DNA of 64,000 bases from Amycolatopsis nigrescens CSC17Ta-90 (GTDB lineage Bacteria; Actinomycetota; Actinomycetes; Mycobacteriales; Pseudonocardiaceae). This document shows, in pieces, positions 1-8,585 of this stretch. Position numbers and translations under genes: made by a program. Positions within the stretch are counted from its first letter, which is position 1, and each line of letters begins with the position of its first letter. The stretch lies in the NCBI RefSeq assembly GCF_000384315.1, contig NZ_ARVW01000001.1, forward strand, positions 3,596,157-3,660,156. The letters are read 5' to 3'. The notes below the pieces were generated by a model. It searched no databases. It was given only the letters and a program-made list of their open reading frames with translations, and was not told where the DNA came from.

Positions 1-1139
1 CCGTTGACCTCGGAGTCGGCCTGCCGGTCCACCTTGACCTGCTGCGCCGCCGCGGCCTTCTGCGCCTCCGGTGCGTCGCCCTGGGTCAGCGTGCGGACGT
101 TCACCAGCCGGGTGGCCGTGGCCGCGAAGCGGCTCTTGGCGTAGAGCTGGCCGGCGATGTAGGAGTCCAGCTCGTTCGCGGACAGCGGCGCGCCGTCGAT
201 CACCACCGGGTTCTTGGTGAGCGCGTAGCGGACCTGCTCGTAGGTCTGCCTTGCCGCCTCACCGGAGGTGCCGAAGTGGTACACCGAGTCGTACTTCGCC
301 ATCCACGGCAGGAAGTCCTGCCGGAAGCGGCGCTCGAAGCCGAGCGGCTGCCAGTCGAAGGACTTCTGCCAGGTGGTGGTGAATTCGGTGGCCGAGTCCA
401 GCACGAACCGGCCGGTGCGGTCCGGGTAGGCCTGCGCGTAGTGCGCGCCCATCCAGGTGCCCGCCGAGTAGCCCACCCAGTTGATCTTGTCCCGCTTGAG
501 CAGAGCCCGCAGCAGGTCGATGTCCTTGACCGTCTGGTCGGTGTTGATCAGCGGGCCGAGCTCACCGGACTTCACCTGGCAGGAGTTCGCCGCGTACCGG
601 GTGGCGTCCAGGATCAGGTTCAGGTTCTTCCGGTCGCGGTCCCGCGGGTCCAGCGTGCTGCCGGTGCCGATCGCGCCACCGCAGGTGATGTTCGTGCTCT
701 TCCCGGTGCCGCGCGGGTCGAAGCCGACGATCTCCTGGTTCACCCGCAGCTTGGCCTGGTTGCGCAGCCGCGCCGGGAAGCTGCGGCCGGGCGCGCCGGG
801 GCCGCCCGGGTTGGTGATCACGCTGGCGGTGGCCTTGTCGCCGGTTGCCTTGAGCCTGCTCACCGCGATGGTCAGGTCGATCCGGTCGTCCGGCCGGTAC
901 CAGTCGCGCGGGGTGGTGAAGGTCGCGCACTCGATGCCTTCGGCACCGGGCGGTGGTGCGCTGGGCAGTTCGTCCGGTCCGCAGGTGTGCCAGTTCAACG
1001 CCTGGCTCGCGTAGCGGTCCGGGATGTTCGTGGAGTTCAGCGGCGGTGCCCCCGCCTCGGCGGCGAACGCCGGTGTGAACCCCGCCAGCAGGGTGCCCGC
1101 CATCGCCGGGATCACCACCGCATAGCGCAGTTTTCGCAT
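1..1139 (-). CDS. Secreted alpha/beta-hydrolase, S33 tripeptidyl aminopeptidase-like (3' end outside window)
   Basis: Reading down from ATG at 1139 gives about 380 residues with no stop before the window edge, so the C-terminus is missing. The N-terminus is a Sec signal peptide: MRKLR, then a hydrophobic stretch to an AFA-AE cleavage site near residue 27. The mature part has the oxyanion-type segment NPGGPG and the nucleophile elbow GYSAGT, typical of the Streptomyces Tap/SlpD/SlpE group that removes N-terminal tripeptides outside the cell. The catalytic Asp and His should lie beyond the edge. A purine-rich AAGGGG precedes the start. Exact substrate is unknown; proline iminopeptidase or an esterase of the same fold is possible. 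Confidence 0.85.
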   Translation of the reverse strand, partial: MRKLRYAVVIPAMAGTLLAGFTPAFAAEAGAPPLNSTNIPDRYASQALNWHTCGPDELPSAPPPGAEGIECATFTTPRDWYRPDDRIDLTIAVSRLKATGDKATASVITNPGGPGAPGRSFPARLRNQAKLRVNQEIVGFDPRGTGKSTNITCGGAIGTGSTLDPRDRDRKNLNLILDATRYAANSCQVKSGELGPLINTDQTVKDIDLLRALLKRDKINWVGYSAGTWMGAHYAQAYPDRTGRFVLDSATEFTTTWQKSFDWQPLGFERRFRQDFLPWMAKYDSVYHFGTSGEAARQTYEQVRYALTKNPVVIDGAPLSANELDSYIAGQLYAKSRFAATATRLVNVRTLTQGDAPEAQKAAAAQQVKVDRQADSEVN

Positions 1140-1254
1140 TTTTGCCCCTTTTTCCTTTTGACTTGCCCCGCGGCCGTTACTTGATATCCGGACCAGGAAT
1201 GGCTTTGCAACCGCCGTTAGTCGTATGGCCAGCGGTTTCGCCGTTCGGGAGAGC

Positions 1255-2124
1255 TCATTTCGGTAACGGGCCACCGCGCACGTTACGTAGTGGAAGGGTT
1301 ACCGGAGTCTGCGGTTCGGCATAGCAGACCAGGTAGACGTTGCCATTCGCGTACTGCTGCGCGCTCGGCCATCGCCAGGCGTAGAACACGTCCTTGCGCC
1401 CGTCCCGGATACCGAGATAGTCGTCGATCTTCGGTTTGCAGTGCGGCTCCCCCTGCGCGTTGATCGCGTCCGCCGACGGCATCGGCTGGCCGGGCTCGCC
1501 CAGCTTCAGCACGCCGGGCACGGTCTCCGCGACATGCGTGGTGTTGCACGGCACCCGCTGGACCGCCGCGTCGCGCGCCTTGACCGAAGAGCAGATCTGG
1601 TAGTTGAAGATCCCGTCGCCGGCCAGCACGCCGCTCAGCGAGCCGGTGCGCGAGGTGCCCTTACCGTCCACATTGATCTCGGAGACCCCGCAGAGCTGCC
1701 AGCGCTCGCCACCGGCCCACTGCTGCTTGTTCGGCCAGGCCATCCAGGCGTCCAGGCTGGTCACCGCGAACTCGCCGCTGCCGAGGTAGCCGGTTAGCGC
1801 GGCGTAGCAGTCCGGCATCTCGGCGTTCAGCAGCGCGGTCTGCTCCGGATAGCCCGCACCGGCGGCCTGGCCGATCTCGGTGACTGCGGTGATCTCCACG
1901 GTGTGCGCCGCACTGCACTGGCGCGGGGTGATGTTGTCGTCCAGCACGCATTCGCCGACCTTCGGCAGCACGGTCGGCTTGGGCTTCGGCGGCGCGGGTG
2001 GCGGTGGTGGCGGTGCCCCGGCGACCGCCGTACCGGGCACCGCGCTGGCGCAGGACACCAGGCCGAGCATCCCGGCGACCATGAATACGAGTGCCGCGAT
2101 CCGGCGTTCCCAGACTTTCCGCAC
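1255..2124 (-). CDS. Septum-formation-family lipoprotein
   Basis: GTG at 2124 is preferred (289 aa) because GAGGGGG lies about seven bases upstream; an in-frame ATG at 2187 would add 21 residues before the signal peptide. The N-terminus is basic, then hydrophobic, ending in lipobox LVSC, so a membrane-anchored lipoprotein is expected. A proline-rich linker of about 15 residues follows. The body contains two cysteine-paired units of the Septum_form type, each with a C...C...H..E pattern (VGECVLDD...CSAAHTVE and ICSSVKA...CNTTHVAE). The family is common in actinobacteria and its biochemical role is poorly defined. It is divergent from the symporter operon. Confidence 0.75.
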   Translation of the reverse strand: MRKVWERRIAALVFMVAGMLGLVSCASAVPGTAVAGAPPPPPPAPPKPKPTVLPKVGECVLDDNITPRQCSAAHTVEITAVTEIGQAAGAGYPEQTALLNAEMPDCYAALTGYLGSGEFAVTSLDAWMAWPNKQQWAGGERWQLCGVSEINVDGKGTSRTGSLSGVLAGDGIFNYQICSSVKARDAAVQRVPCNTTHVAETVPGVLKLGEPGQPMPSADAINAQGEPHCKPKIDDYLGIRDGRKDVFYAWRWPSAQQYANGNVYLVCYAEPQTPVTLPLRNVRGGPLPK

Positions 2125-2253
2125 AGCGCACCCCCTCGCCCGATTCGCCGACTGTACCCAGGTGCTGATCAAATCGATATCGGACAAGCGTGACTACGCC
2201 CGTCCGGGGTCTTAGGGTCAACGCGGCATTGGCGGCGGGAACGGAAGTGTTGG

Positions 2254-2538
2254 GTGAGGCGCATGGCTGGCAAGCACAGCGGGAAGGTGACCGGGTTCCA
2301 GTTCAGCCCGTGGAACCTGCTGCTGATCATTCCCCTGCTGATCCTGGTCACGCCGCTGTTCAACTTCCATGAGCCGCGACTGTTCGGCATGCCGTTCTTC
2401 TACTGGTCCCAGCTGGCGTTCGTGGTCGTCGGGGTGATCTGCGTCGGCCTGGTGTACGCGCTGACCAGGCGGGTCGGCACCAACCCGGAGCCCGACCGGC
2501 TGCCGGTCGACGAGCTCGATGAAGGGGAGACCCGGTGA
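2254..2538 (+). CDS. DUF3311 small membrane protein, symporter partner
   Basis: A protein of about 94 residues with two hydrophobic helices (PWNLLLIIPLLILVTPLF and QLAFVVVGVICVGLVYAL) and an acidic C-terminal tail. This is the DUF3311 pattern, a small subunit-like protein nearly always encoded just before a sodium:solute symporter. Its last codon overlaps the GTG start of that symporter, so the two are translationally coupled. The start is either GTG 2254 (GGAAG upstream) or ATG 2263 (GAGG only three bases away). It probably stabilises or gates the transporter, by association only. Confidence 0.8.
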   Translation: MRRMAGKHSGKVTGFQFSPWNLLLIIPLLILVTPLFNFHEPRLFGMPFFYWSQLAFVVVGVICVGLVYALTRRVGTNPEPDRLPVDELDEGETR

Positions 2539-4211
2539 AGACGGAGTTGGTGCTGGCGCAGGCGCCGGGAGCCGGGCTGCAGTGGACCGAGCTGATCATC
2601 TTCAGCGCGCTGTTCCTGCTGGTGACCGTGCTCGGCTTCGTCGCGTCGAAGTGGAAGGCCGGGTCGACCCTGGACCACCTCGACGAATGGGGCCTCGGCG
2701 GGCGCAAGTTCGGCTCCTGGATCACCTGGTTCCTGCTCGGCGGTGACCTCTACACGGCGTACACCTTCGTCGCGGTGCCGGCGCTGGTCTTCGGGGCCGG
2801 CGCGCTCGGCTTCTACGCGCTGCCGTACACGATCCTGGTCTACCCGATCGTGCTGATGCCGGCGCTGCGGATGTGGTCGGTGTCCAGGGTGCGGGGCTAC
2901 GTCACCCCGGCCGACTTCGTGCGCGGCCGGTTCGGCTCGCCGACACTGGCGCTGCTGATCGCGGTCACCGGGATCGTCGCGACCATGCCCTACATCGCGC
3001 TGCAACTGGTCGGGCTGGAGTCGGTGCTGCGCACCCTCGGCCTGAACGGCTCCGGCATCGTGGGGCACCTGCCGCTGCTGGTCGCGTTCGTCATCCTGGC
3101 CGTGTACACCTACCAGTCCGGCCTTCGCGCGCCCGCGCTGATCGCGTTCGTCAAGGACATCCTGATCTACCTGGTGATCCTGGTCGCGGTGCTCTACCTG
3201 CCGAGCAAGCTCGGCGGCTGGGAGGGGATCTTCGGCGCCGCGGAGAAGAAGTTCGCCGAGTCCAAGTCGACCAGCGACGGCACCCTGCTCAACCGCAACA
3301 ACCAGCTGCAGTACCTGACGCTGGCCCTCGGTTCGGCGCTCGCGCTGTTCCTCTACCCGCACTCGCTGACCAGCGTGCTCGCCTCGCGCGGGCGCAGCGT
3401 GATCAAGCGGAACATGGTCGCGCTGCCCGCGTACTCGTTCCTGCTCGGCCTGCTCGCGCTGCTCGGCTACGTGGCGATCAGCGCGGGCGTCAAGCCGATC
3501 AACAACGCGGCCACCGGGAACCCGGACTCCAACACCGTGGTGCCGGTGCTGTTCGACACCCAGTTCCCGGCCTGGTTCGCCGGTATCGCCTTCGCCGCGA
3601 TCGGGATCGGCGCACTGGTGCCGGCGGCGATCATGTCCATCGCCGCGGCGAACCTGTGGACGCGCAACATCTACAAGGAGTACTTCAAGCGGGACGCGAC
3701 GCCGGGCCAGGAGGCGAAGCAGGCCAAGCTGGCCTCGCTGATCGTGAAGTTCGGCGCGGTGGCGTTCATCCTGTTCATCGACCCGCAGTTCTCCATCGAC
3801 CTGCAGCTGATCGGCGGAGTGCTGATCCTGCAGACCCTGCCCGCGGTGGCGCTTTCGCTGTACACCAGGTGGTTCCACCGCTGGGGCCTGATCGCCGGCT
3901 GGGTGGTCGGCATCGGCTGGGGCGTGATCATGCTCTACGGCATCCCGAATCCGGCCAACGGCAAGGCCCACTTCGGCGGGTCGGCGCTGCCGCTGAAGGA
4001 CCTGTCGCTGTTCGGCTGGCACCCGTTCCCCGGCGAGATGATGCAGATCTACCCCGGCTTCATCGCGCTGATCGGCAACCTGGTGGTGGCGGTGCTGGTC
4101 ACCGTCGTCGCGCGGCGGCTCAAGGTCTCCAACGGCACCGACGAGACCGAGGGCACCGACTACCACACCGACGAGCACGACAAGGACCTCCGCGCCATCG
4201 GCGTCCACTAG
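2535..4211 (+). CDS. Sodium:solute symporter family transporter, MctP-like monocarboxylate permease
   Basis: 558 residues with about 13 hydrophobic segments and the SSS-type N-terminal region DEWGLGGRKFGSWITWFLLGGDLYTAYTF split over helices 1-2. The closest named type is the MctP/YjcG branch of monocarboxylate (acetate, lactate, pyruvate) uptake; substrate is inferred only. The GTG start overlaps the stop of the DUF3311 gene by four bases. The hydrophilic C-terminal tail (DETEGTDYHTDEHDKD) is cytoplasmic and highly charged. A long palindrome follows 16 bases after the stop and may end the transcript. Confidence 0.87.
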   Translation: MKTELVLAQAPGAGLQWTELIIFSALFLLVTVLGFVASKWKAGSTLDHLDEWGLGGRKFGSWITWFLLGGDLYTAYTFVAVPALVFGAGALGFYALPYTILVYPIVLMPALRMWSVSRVRGYVTPADFVRGRFGSPTLALLIAVTGIVATMPYIALQLVGLESVLRTLGLNGSGIVGHLPLLVAFVILAVYTYQSGLRAPALIAFVKDILIYLVILVAVLYLPSKLGGWEGIFGAAEKKFAESKSTSDGTLLNRNNQLQYLTLALGSALALFLYPHSLTSVLASRGRSVIKRNMVALPAYSFLLGLLALLGYVAISAGVKPINNAATGNPDSNTVVPVLFDTQFPAWFAGIAFAAIGIGALVPAAIMSIAAANLWTRNIYKEYFKRDATPGQEAKQAKLASLIVKFGAVAFILFIDPQFSIDLQLIGGVLILQTLPAVALSLYTRWFHRWGLIAGWVVGIGWGVIMLYGIPNPANGKAHFGGSALPLKDLSLFGWHPFPGEMMQIYPGFIALIGNLVVAVLVTVVARRLKVSNGTDETEGTDYHTDEHDKDLRAIGVH

Positions 4212-4227
4212 CTCCAGGCCCGAGGTC

Positions 4228-4276
4228 CCTTAAGGCCACCATAGGGGCGTTCAAGTCCCCTAAGGTGGCCTTAAGG
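4228..4276. repeat. Intergenic palindrome, family B copy 1
   Basis: Arms CCTTAAGGCCACC (4228-4240) and GGTGGCCTTAAGG (4264-4276) are exact complements. After one A/A mismatch the pairing continues with TAGGGG against CCCCTA, giving a 19-pair stem plus one mismatch around a 9-base loop at 4248-4256. It lies between convergent genes (symporter stop 4211, SnoaL stop 4280). The stem-loop suits a bidirectional terminator, but there is no clear T-tract. A related copy is at 22259-22309. Confidence 0.85.
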
Positions 4277-4279
4277 TCG

Positions 4280-4639
4280 TCAGGCGGGGAGTTCAGCGGA
4301 AGCGACCCAGTACTCGGTGAACCGGCCGTCCCGCACGCGCAGGATGTCGTTGCCGAGGAACCGGGCCCGTTCGCCGTCCGGAGTGGTGCCGGTGCCGATC
4401 CAGCGGCCGGCCACCAGGTCGCCGTCGGCCATCGGGCCGACCGTCAGCTCGAACTCGAGGTCGGTGAACATGCCCTGGGTTTCGGCGATCAGCGCGGCCA
4501 GCTCGGCCGGGCCGGTCACCTCCCGGTCCGGCCAGTGCCCGGCGAAGTCCGCGGACACCAGCTGCTCGGCGGCGTCCGGGCTGCCGTTCCACAGCTCGTC
4601 CAGCCAGCGCCGGTAAAGCTCGCGTGCCACTTCGCTCAT
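4280..4639 (-). CDS. SnoaL-like / NTF2-fold ester cyclase family protein
   Basis: 119 residues from ATG 4639, with a strong AAGGAGGAG ribosome site directly upstream. The pattern LYRRWLDELWNG...FAGHWPDREVTGPAELAAL...GMFTDLEFEL...GRWIGTGT...GNDILRVRDGRFTEYWV is that of the SnoaL-like polyketide-cyclase/ester-cyclase group, a small alpha+beta barrel. Members range from true cyclases to proteins of unknown substrate, so no reaction can be assigned. It is divergent from the MFS transporter gene. Confidence 0.8.
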   Translation of the reverse strand: MSEVARELYRRWLDELWNGSPDAAEQLVSADFAGHWPDREVTGPAELAALIAETQGMFTDLEFELTVGPMADGDLVAGRWIGTGTTPDGERARFLGNDILRVRDGRFTEYWVASAELPA

Positions 4640-4761
4640 TCGCTCCTCCTTGCCGTATGGGTGCACTCCCCTCGTCGCCCGGCACGGTAGTTCTCCGACG
4701 GTCAGGTCGCGAACTTTCGGGGGCTTGTGCGGCGGACGCGCGCCGGACAAGGTGATCAACC

Positions 4762-6036
4762 GTGATGACGAGGTCAGCCGGGTTCGGGCGGGTGGTCGGC
4801 GCCGGGGTCGTCGGCACCACCGTGGAGTTCTTCGACTTCTTCCTCTACGCCAGCGCGGCGACCGCGATCTTCCCGCAGGTGTTCTTCCCCGGCTCCGAGG
4901 GACTGCTCGGGGTGCTCGCCGCACTGCTCACCTACGCGGTCGGGTTCGTGGCCAGGCCGATCGGCGGGGTGCTCTTCGGGCATTTCGGCGACCGGCTCGG
5001 CCGCAAACGGCTGCTGGTGATCAGCCTGCTGATGATGGGGGTGGCTTCCGCGCTGATCGGTGTGCTGCCCGGGTACGCCGAGATCGGCGTGGCCGCGCCG
5101 ATCCTGCTCACCGTGCTGCGCCTGGCGCAGGGCTTCGCGCTCGGCGGCGAGTTCGGCGGCGCGGTGGTGCTGGTCGCCGAGCACGGGCCGCCGAAGCGCC
5201 GCGGGTTCTGGACGGCATGGCCGCAGACCGGCGGCCCGCTCGGCAACCTGCTCGCCAACGGCGCGCTCACCACGGTCGCCTGGCTGACCACGGACGCGCA
5301 GTACGGCTCGTGGGGCTGGCGGCTGCCGTTCATCGCGTCGCTGCTGATCGTCGGGATCGGGCTGTGGATCCGGCTGCGGGTGGAGGAGTCCCCGCTGTTC
5401 ACCGCGGCGGCGAAGGCGGAACGCACCGTGCGGACGCCGCTCCTGCGCGTCTTCGTCGAGCATCCGAGGCCGCTGTTCAGCGCGTTCGCGGCCCGTCTCG
5501 GGGAGAACGCCGCCTTCTACGTGTTCACCGTCTTCCTGCTCGTCTACGCGCAGCACCTCGGCGTGCCGAAGGGAGTGGCGACCGGCGCGGTGACCGCGGG
5601 CTCGGTGGTGCAGGTGCTCGGCATGCTGGCCGGCGGCGCGCTGTCCGACCGGTTCGGCCGCCGCCCGGTGGCGGTCATCGCCGCGGTGCTGGCCGCGGGC
5701 TGGACGCCGGTGTTCTTCGCACTGGTCGGCGGCAAGGCATCGGCCGCCATCTTCCTCGCGGTGGCCACCGGGCTACTGCTGCACGGGCTGCTCACCGGGG
5801 CGCAGTCGGCCTTCTACACCGAGCTGTTCAGCACCGAGCTGAGGTACTCCGGGGTCTCCATCGGCTACCAGGCGGCGACCATGTTCTCCGGTGCGGCCGC
5901 GCCGCTGATCGGCACCGCCTTCCTGCGCAGCACCGGTTCCGCCACCCCGGTGGTGCTGATGCTGATGCTCTGCCTGGCGCTGACCGTGGTCGGCATGCTC
6001 GTCGTCCCCGAGACCCGCCACAAGCAACTGTCGTGA
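4762..6036 (+). CDS. MFS transporter, metabolite:H+ symporter (MHS) type
   Basis: 424 residues with 12 predicted membrane helices. The start EFFDFFLYASAAT, the loop GHFGDRLGRKR between helices 2 and 3 and the ALGGEFGGAVVLVAEH segment are signatures of the MHS group (ProP, ShiA, KgtP relatives), which import organic acids or betaines with protons. GTG 4762 is immediately followed in frame by ATG 4765, and either could be used. The stop TGA (6034-6036) lies inside the left arm of a long palindrome, so the repeat supplies the end of this gene. Confidence 0.85.
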   Translation: MMTRSAGFGRVVGAGVVGTTVEFFDFFLYASAATAIFPQVFFPGSEGLLGVLAALLTYAVGFVARPIGGVLFGHFGDRLGRKRLLVISLLMMGVASALIGVLPGYAEIGVAAPILLTVLRLAQGFALGGEFGGAVVLVAEHGPPKRRGFWTAWPQTGGPLGNLLANGALTTVAWLTTDAQYGSWGWRLPFIASLLIVGIGLWIRLRVEESPLFTAAAKAERTVRTPLLRVFVEHPRPLFSAFAARLGENAAFYVFTVFLLVYAQHLGVPKGVATGAVTAGSVVQVLGMLAGGALSDRFGRRPVAVIAAVLAAGWTPVFFALVGGKASAAIFLAVATGLLLHGLLTGAQSAFYTELFSTELRYSGVSIGYQAATMFSGAAAPLIGTAFLRSTGSATPVVLMLMLCLALTVVGMLVVPETRHKQLS

Positions 6037-6075
6037 GTGATTTGTGTTGCCAGGACAACACAAATCACTCACGAC
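6030..6075. repeat. Intergenic palindrome, family A copy 1
   Basis: Left arm GTCGTGAGTGATTTGTGTTG (6030-6049) and its exact complement at 6056-6075 are separated by the 6-base loop CCAGGA: 20 perfect pairs. The TGA of the MFS gene and, on the other strand, the TGA of the sigma-factor gene (6069-6071) both fall inside the arms. Two sister copies at 22580 and 53036 share the outer and inner blocks. A bidirectional terminator or a protein-binding REP-like element would fit. Confidence 0.92.
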
Positions 6076-7286
6076 GTGCATTCGGCCAGGCGTCGGCGGA
6101 GGAAGCGCAGCTGGGCGTCGGAAGCGGGCAGTTCGAGCGCGCGCCGGTAGTAGCCGGCTGCCCGCCCGCGGTCGCCGGCCCGCAGCCAGAGCGCACCCAG
6201 CGCGGCGGGCAGCGGCAGGTGCCTGGCCAGTCGCGGGTCGCCTTCCAGCCGTTCCAGCTCGGTGATCCCGGCGGCCGGGCCGCGCACCATGGCCAGCGCG
6301 ATCGCCCGGTTCAGCCTGGCCACCGGGGACGGCCGCAGGGCGAGCAGCTGGTCGTAACAGGCCAGCACCCCGGCCCAGTCGGTCTCACCTGGCCGCACGT
6401 GGCAGAGCGCGATCGCGGCTTCCACGTGGTACGCGGACAGCTCCGGCCCGGTGCAGGCGGCGTCGAACAGCCGGGTGCCCTCGGCGATCATCGCGTGGTC
6501 CCAGCGGTCGCGGTCCTGGTCGTCGAGCAGCAGGAGGTCGCCGGACTCGCTGACCCTGGCCGGCAGCCTGCTGGCCTGCAGCAGCAGCAACGCGAGCAGC
6601 GCCCGTGCCCGCGGGGTGCTCGTGCGCGGGTCCAGGTGCAGCAGCCTTGCCAGCCGGATCGCCTCGCCGCACAGCTCCCGGCGGACCGGCGCCTCGCCCA
6701 CGGTCGCGTCGTAACCTTCGTTGAACAGCAGGTACAGCACCGAAAGTACACTGTCCACTCTGGACTCGACGAACTCCGGGCCTGGTAGCTCGATCGGCTG
6801 GCCGCTTTCCCGCAGCCACCGTTTCGCCCTGCCGAGCCGCTGTGCCACGGTGGCCGGCTTGGTCAGCAGCGCGTCCGCGATTTCGCGTACCCCGAGCCCG
6901 CCGACGGTCTTCAGGGTCAGCGCCACCCGCGACGTCGGCACCAGCTCCGGGTGGCAGCACAGCAGCATCATGGCCAGCTCGTCGTCACCGGAGTCCGGTT
7001 CGCCGCCGTCGCCCAGTTCGGCCAGCAGCGGCAGCTTGGACCGTTCCAGGTCCTCGCGCCGGAGCAGGTCGACCGCCCGGTTGCGCGCGGTGCGGAACAG
7101 CCAGCCGCCGGGGTTGTCCGGCACGCCGGCCTGCGGCCAGGTGCGCAACGCCTGCACCAGCGCGTCCGCCACCGCCTCCTCGGCCAGCTCCAGCCGGGCC
7201 GGGCCGAGTGCGCGGGCCAGCGTGGCGGTGATCCGCCCGGCACTGTGCCGGAACAGATGCTCCACCACGCCGGCCGGCGCGCCCAT
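6069..7286 (-). CDS. ECF42-type RNA polymerase sigma factor with C-terminal TPR-like extension
   Basis: 405 residues. Region 2 is visible as ADALVQALRTWPQAGVPDNPGGWLFRTARNRAVDLLRR, and region 4 follows with GVREIADALLTKPATVAQRLGRAKRWLR. After region 4 a helical extension of more than 200 residues (about 200-405) carries repeats such as AIALCHVRPGETDWAGVLACYDQLLAL and GDRGRAAGYYRRALELP, typical of the ECF42 group (DUF6596/TPR-like). ATG 7286 overlaps the stop of the upstream YCII gene by one base, so the pair is co-translated. No anti-sigma factor is encoded nearby, as expected for ECF42, where the extension is thought to regulate activity. Confidence 0.88.
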   Translation of the reverse strand: MGAPAGVVEHLFRHSAGRITATLARALGPARLELAEEAVADALVQALRTWPQAGVPDNPGGWLFRTARNRAVDLLRREDLERSKLPLLAELGDGGEPDSGDDELAMMLLCCHPELVPTSRVALTLKTVGGLGVREIADALLTKPATVAQRLGRAKRWLRESGQPIELPGPEFVESRVDSVLSVLYLLFNEGYDATVGEAPVRRELCGEAIRLARLLHLDPRTSTPRARALLALLLLQASRLPARVSESGDLLLLDDQDRDRWDHAMIAEGTRLFDAACTGPELSAYHVEAAIALCHVRPGETDWAGVLACYDQLLALRPSPVARLNRAIALAMVRGPAAGITELERLEGDPRLARHLPLPAALGALWLRAGDRGRAAGYYRRALELPASDAQLRFLRRRLAECTS

Positions 7287-7645
7287 CAGGCTTCGCACCC
7301 CTGTTCGCCGACCTTGCGCACCTCGAGCGACCCGAAGTCCAGGTGCGGGTGGCTGCCGAAGATCTTCTCGGCCTCGTCCAGGTCGGCCGCCTCGATCACC
7401 AGGAAGCCACCGAGGACCTCGGAGGCCTCGGTGTACGGCCCGTCGGTGACGTCCAGCTCTTCGCCGTTCTTCCGCAGGGTCCGGCCCTTGCTCGCGGACA
7501 GCCCGCCACCGCCGACCGGGTTGCCGGCTTTGGCGAGATCCTCGCTCCAGGCCATGTACCGCTCGAACGTGCGCTGGCCCTCGTCCGGGCTCAGCTCGGC
7601 GAACTCTTTCCCGGTGCTGCGCAGGAACGCGACGTAATTCGGCAT
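7286..7645 (-). CDS. YCII/DGPF-domain protein, sigma-factor partner
   Basis: 119 residues from ATG 7645 behind a GGAGGAGA ribosome site. The sequence MPNYVAFLRSTG...DGPYTEASEVLGGFLVIEAADLDEA is a dimeric ferredoxin-like YCII (YciI-related) domain. The diagnostic DGPF motif appears here as DGPY. Such genes almost always sit next to ECF42 sigma factors, as here, and are thought to be controlled by them. Enzymatic function is not established. Only 81 bases separate it from the divergent AhpD-like gene. Confidence 0.88.
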   Translation of the reverse strand: MPNYVAFLRSTGKEFAELSPDEGQRTFERYMAWSEDLAKAGNPVGGGGLSASKGRTLRKNGEELDVTDGPYTEASEVLGGFLVIEAADLDEAEKIFGSHPHLDFGSLEVRKVGEQGCEA

Positions 7646-7726
7646 GTCTCTCCTCCATCGTGCACGGTCAAAGCGCTCCCTAGACGAACGAGGCCGCCCG
7701 GAATCGACACCAGTAGCTTGTCGAGT

Positions 7727-8293
7727 ATGAGCGAGCAGGTGAGCAGGTTCGGCGTGACCGAACTCGAAGAGTTGCCCGAGGACCTCCGCGAGCGGGTCGG
7801 GGTGATCGCGGGGAAGTCCGGTTTCGTGCCGAACATCTTCCGCGCGCTCGGCAGGCGGCCCGCCGAGCTGCGGGCCTTCCTGGACTACCACGACGCGCTG
7901 ATGGAACGGTCCGACGGGCTGAGCAAGGCCGAGCGGGAGCTGGTCGTGGTGGCCACCTCCGGCGCGAACCACTGCACCTACTGCGTGGTCGCGCACGGCG
8001 CGATCCTGCGGATCAGGTCGAAGGACCCGCAGCTCGCGGACCGGGTGTCGAGCAACCCGTGGCAGGTGGAGCTGGACGAACGTGGCCGCGCGATCGTCGA
8101 CCTCGCGCTGGCGCTTTCGCAGGACTCCGCGCTGTTCGGCGAACCGGACCTGGCCGCGGCCCGCGACGCCGGGCTGACCGAGGACGAGATCTGGGACGTC
8201 GGCGCGATCACCGCGCTGTTCGCCATGTCGAACCGGCTGGCCCACCTCACCGCGCTGCGGCCGAACGACGAGTTCTACGGGATGGGCCGCTAG
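7727..8293 (+). CDS. AhpD-like carboxymuconolactone-decarboxylase-fold peroxidase-related protein
   Basis: 188 residues from ATG 7727. The core LSKAERELVVVATSGANHCTYCVVAHG holds the CxxC...H active site of the AhpD family, a redox pair that reduces peroxides or acts as a disulfide reductase. The downstream half (LTEDEIWDVGAITALFAMSNRLAHLT) matches the second helical region of the peroxidase-related subfamily. The reductant and substrate are unknown. The stop overlaps that of the convergent gene by four bases. Confidence 0.85.
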   Translation: MSEQVSRFGVTELEELPEDLRERVGVIAGKSGFVPNIFRALGRRPAELRAFLDYHDALMERSDGLSKAERELVVVATSGANHCTYCVVAHGAILRIRSKDPQLADRVSSNPWQVELDERGRAIVDLALALSQDSALFGEPDLAAARDAGLTEDEIWDVGAITALFAMSNRLAHLTALRPNDEFYGMGR

Positions 8294-8583
8294 AAGCGGA
8301 ACAGGCCGGGGTGCATGTCGCGGCGGATCCGGTACTGCCGGACGAGCCTGGCCAGCCAGCGGCGGGGGCCGCGGGCGGCGCGTGCCCACAGCGAGGGCGT
8401 GGAGAACCGGCGCGGGTCCTCGCGCGGGGTGAACGACTCGCCGGTGAGCACCACCACCGGGTGGCCGTGCGGGCAGCTGCCGCGCACCGAGATCATCCCC
8501 GGCGCCAGGTTGTGCACCCACTCGACCTCGTCCACGCCGAGCAGCGTCCGCCGGTCGCAGGCCGGGCAGTACATGACGAACAC
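8290..8583 (-). CDS. Small zinc-ribbon protein, unknown function
   Basis: 97 residues from GTG 8583 (GGAG eight bases upstream), or 94 from ATG 8574, which has no ribosome site. The N-terminus has CPACDRR and a second motif GSCPHGHPV, so a zinc-binding ribbon is likely. The C-terminus is rich in Arg and aromatic residues (ARGPRRWLARLVRQYRIRRD). It starts two bases after the MarR-GNAT stop and is probably in the same transcript. I do not recognise a named family. Confidence 0.6.
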   Translation of the reverse strand: MFVMYCPACDRRTLLGVDEVEWVHNLAPGMISVRGSCPHGHPVVVLTGESFTPREDPRRFSTPSLWARAARGPRRWLARLVRQYRIRRDMHPGLFRF

Positions 8584-8585
8584 GG

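Noticed and set aside
276..1184. Long open frame on the + strand opposite the S33 hydrolase
   Set aside because: It is antisense to a gene with signal peptide and catalytic motifs, and its product is Arg/Val/Gly low complexity typical of GC-rich shadow frames.
2400..4208. 602-residue open frame opposite the symporter
   Set aside because: Composition is dominated by Arg, Gln, Asp and His without any domain, and the symporter on the other strand is well supported.
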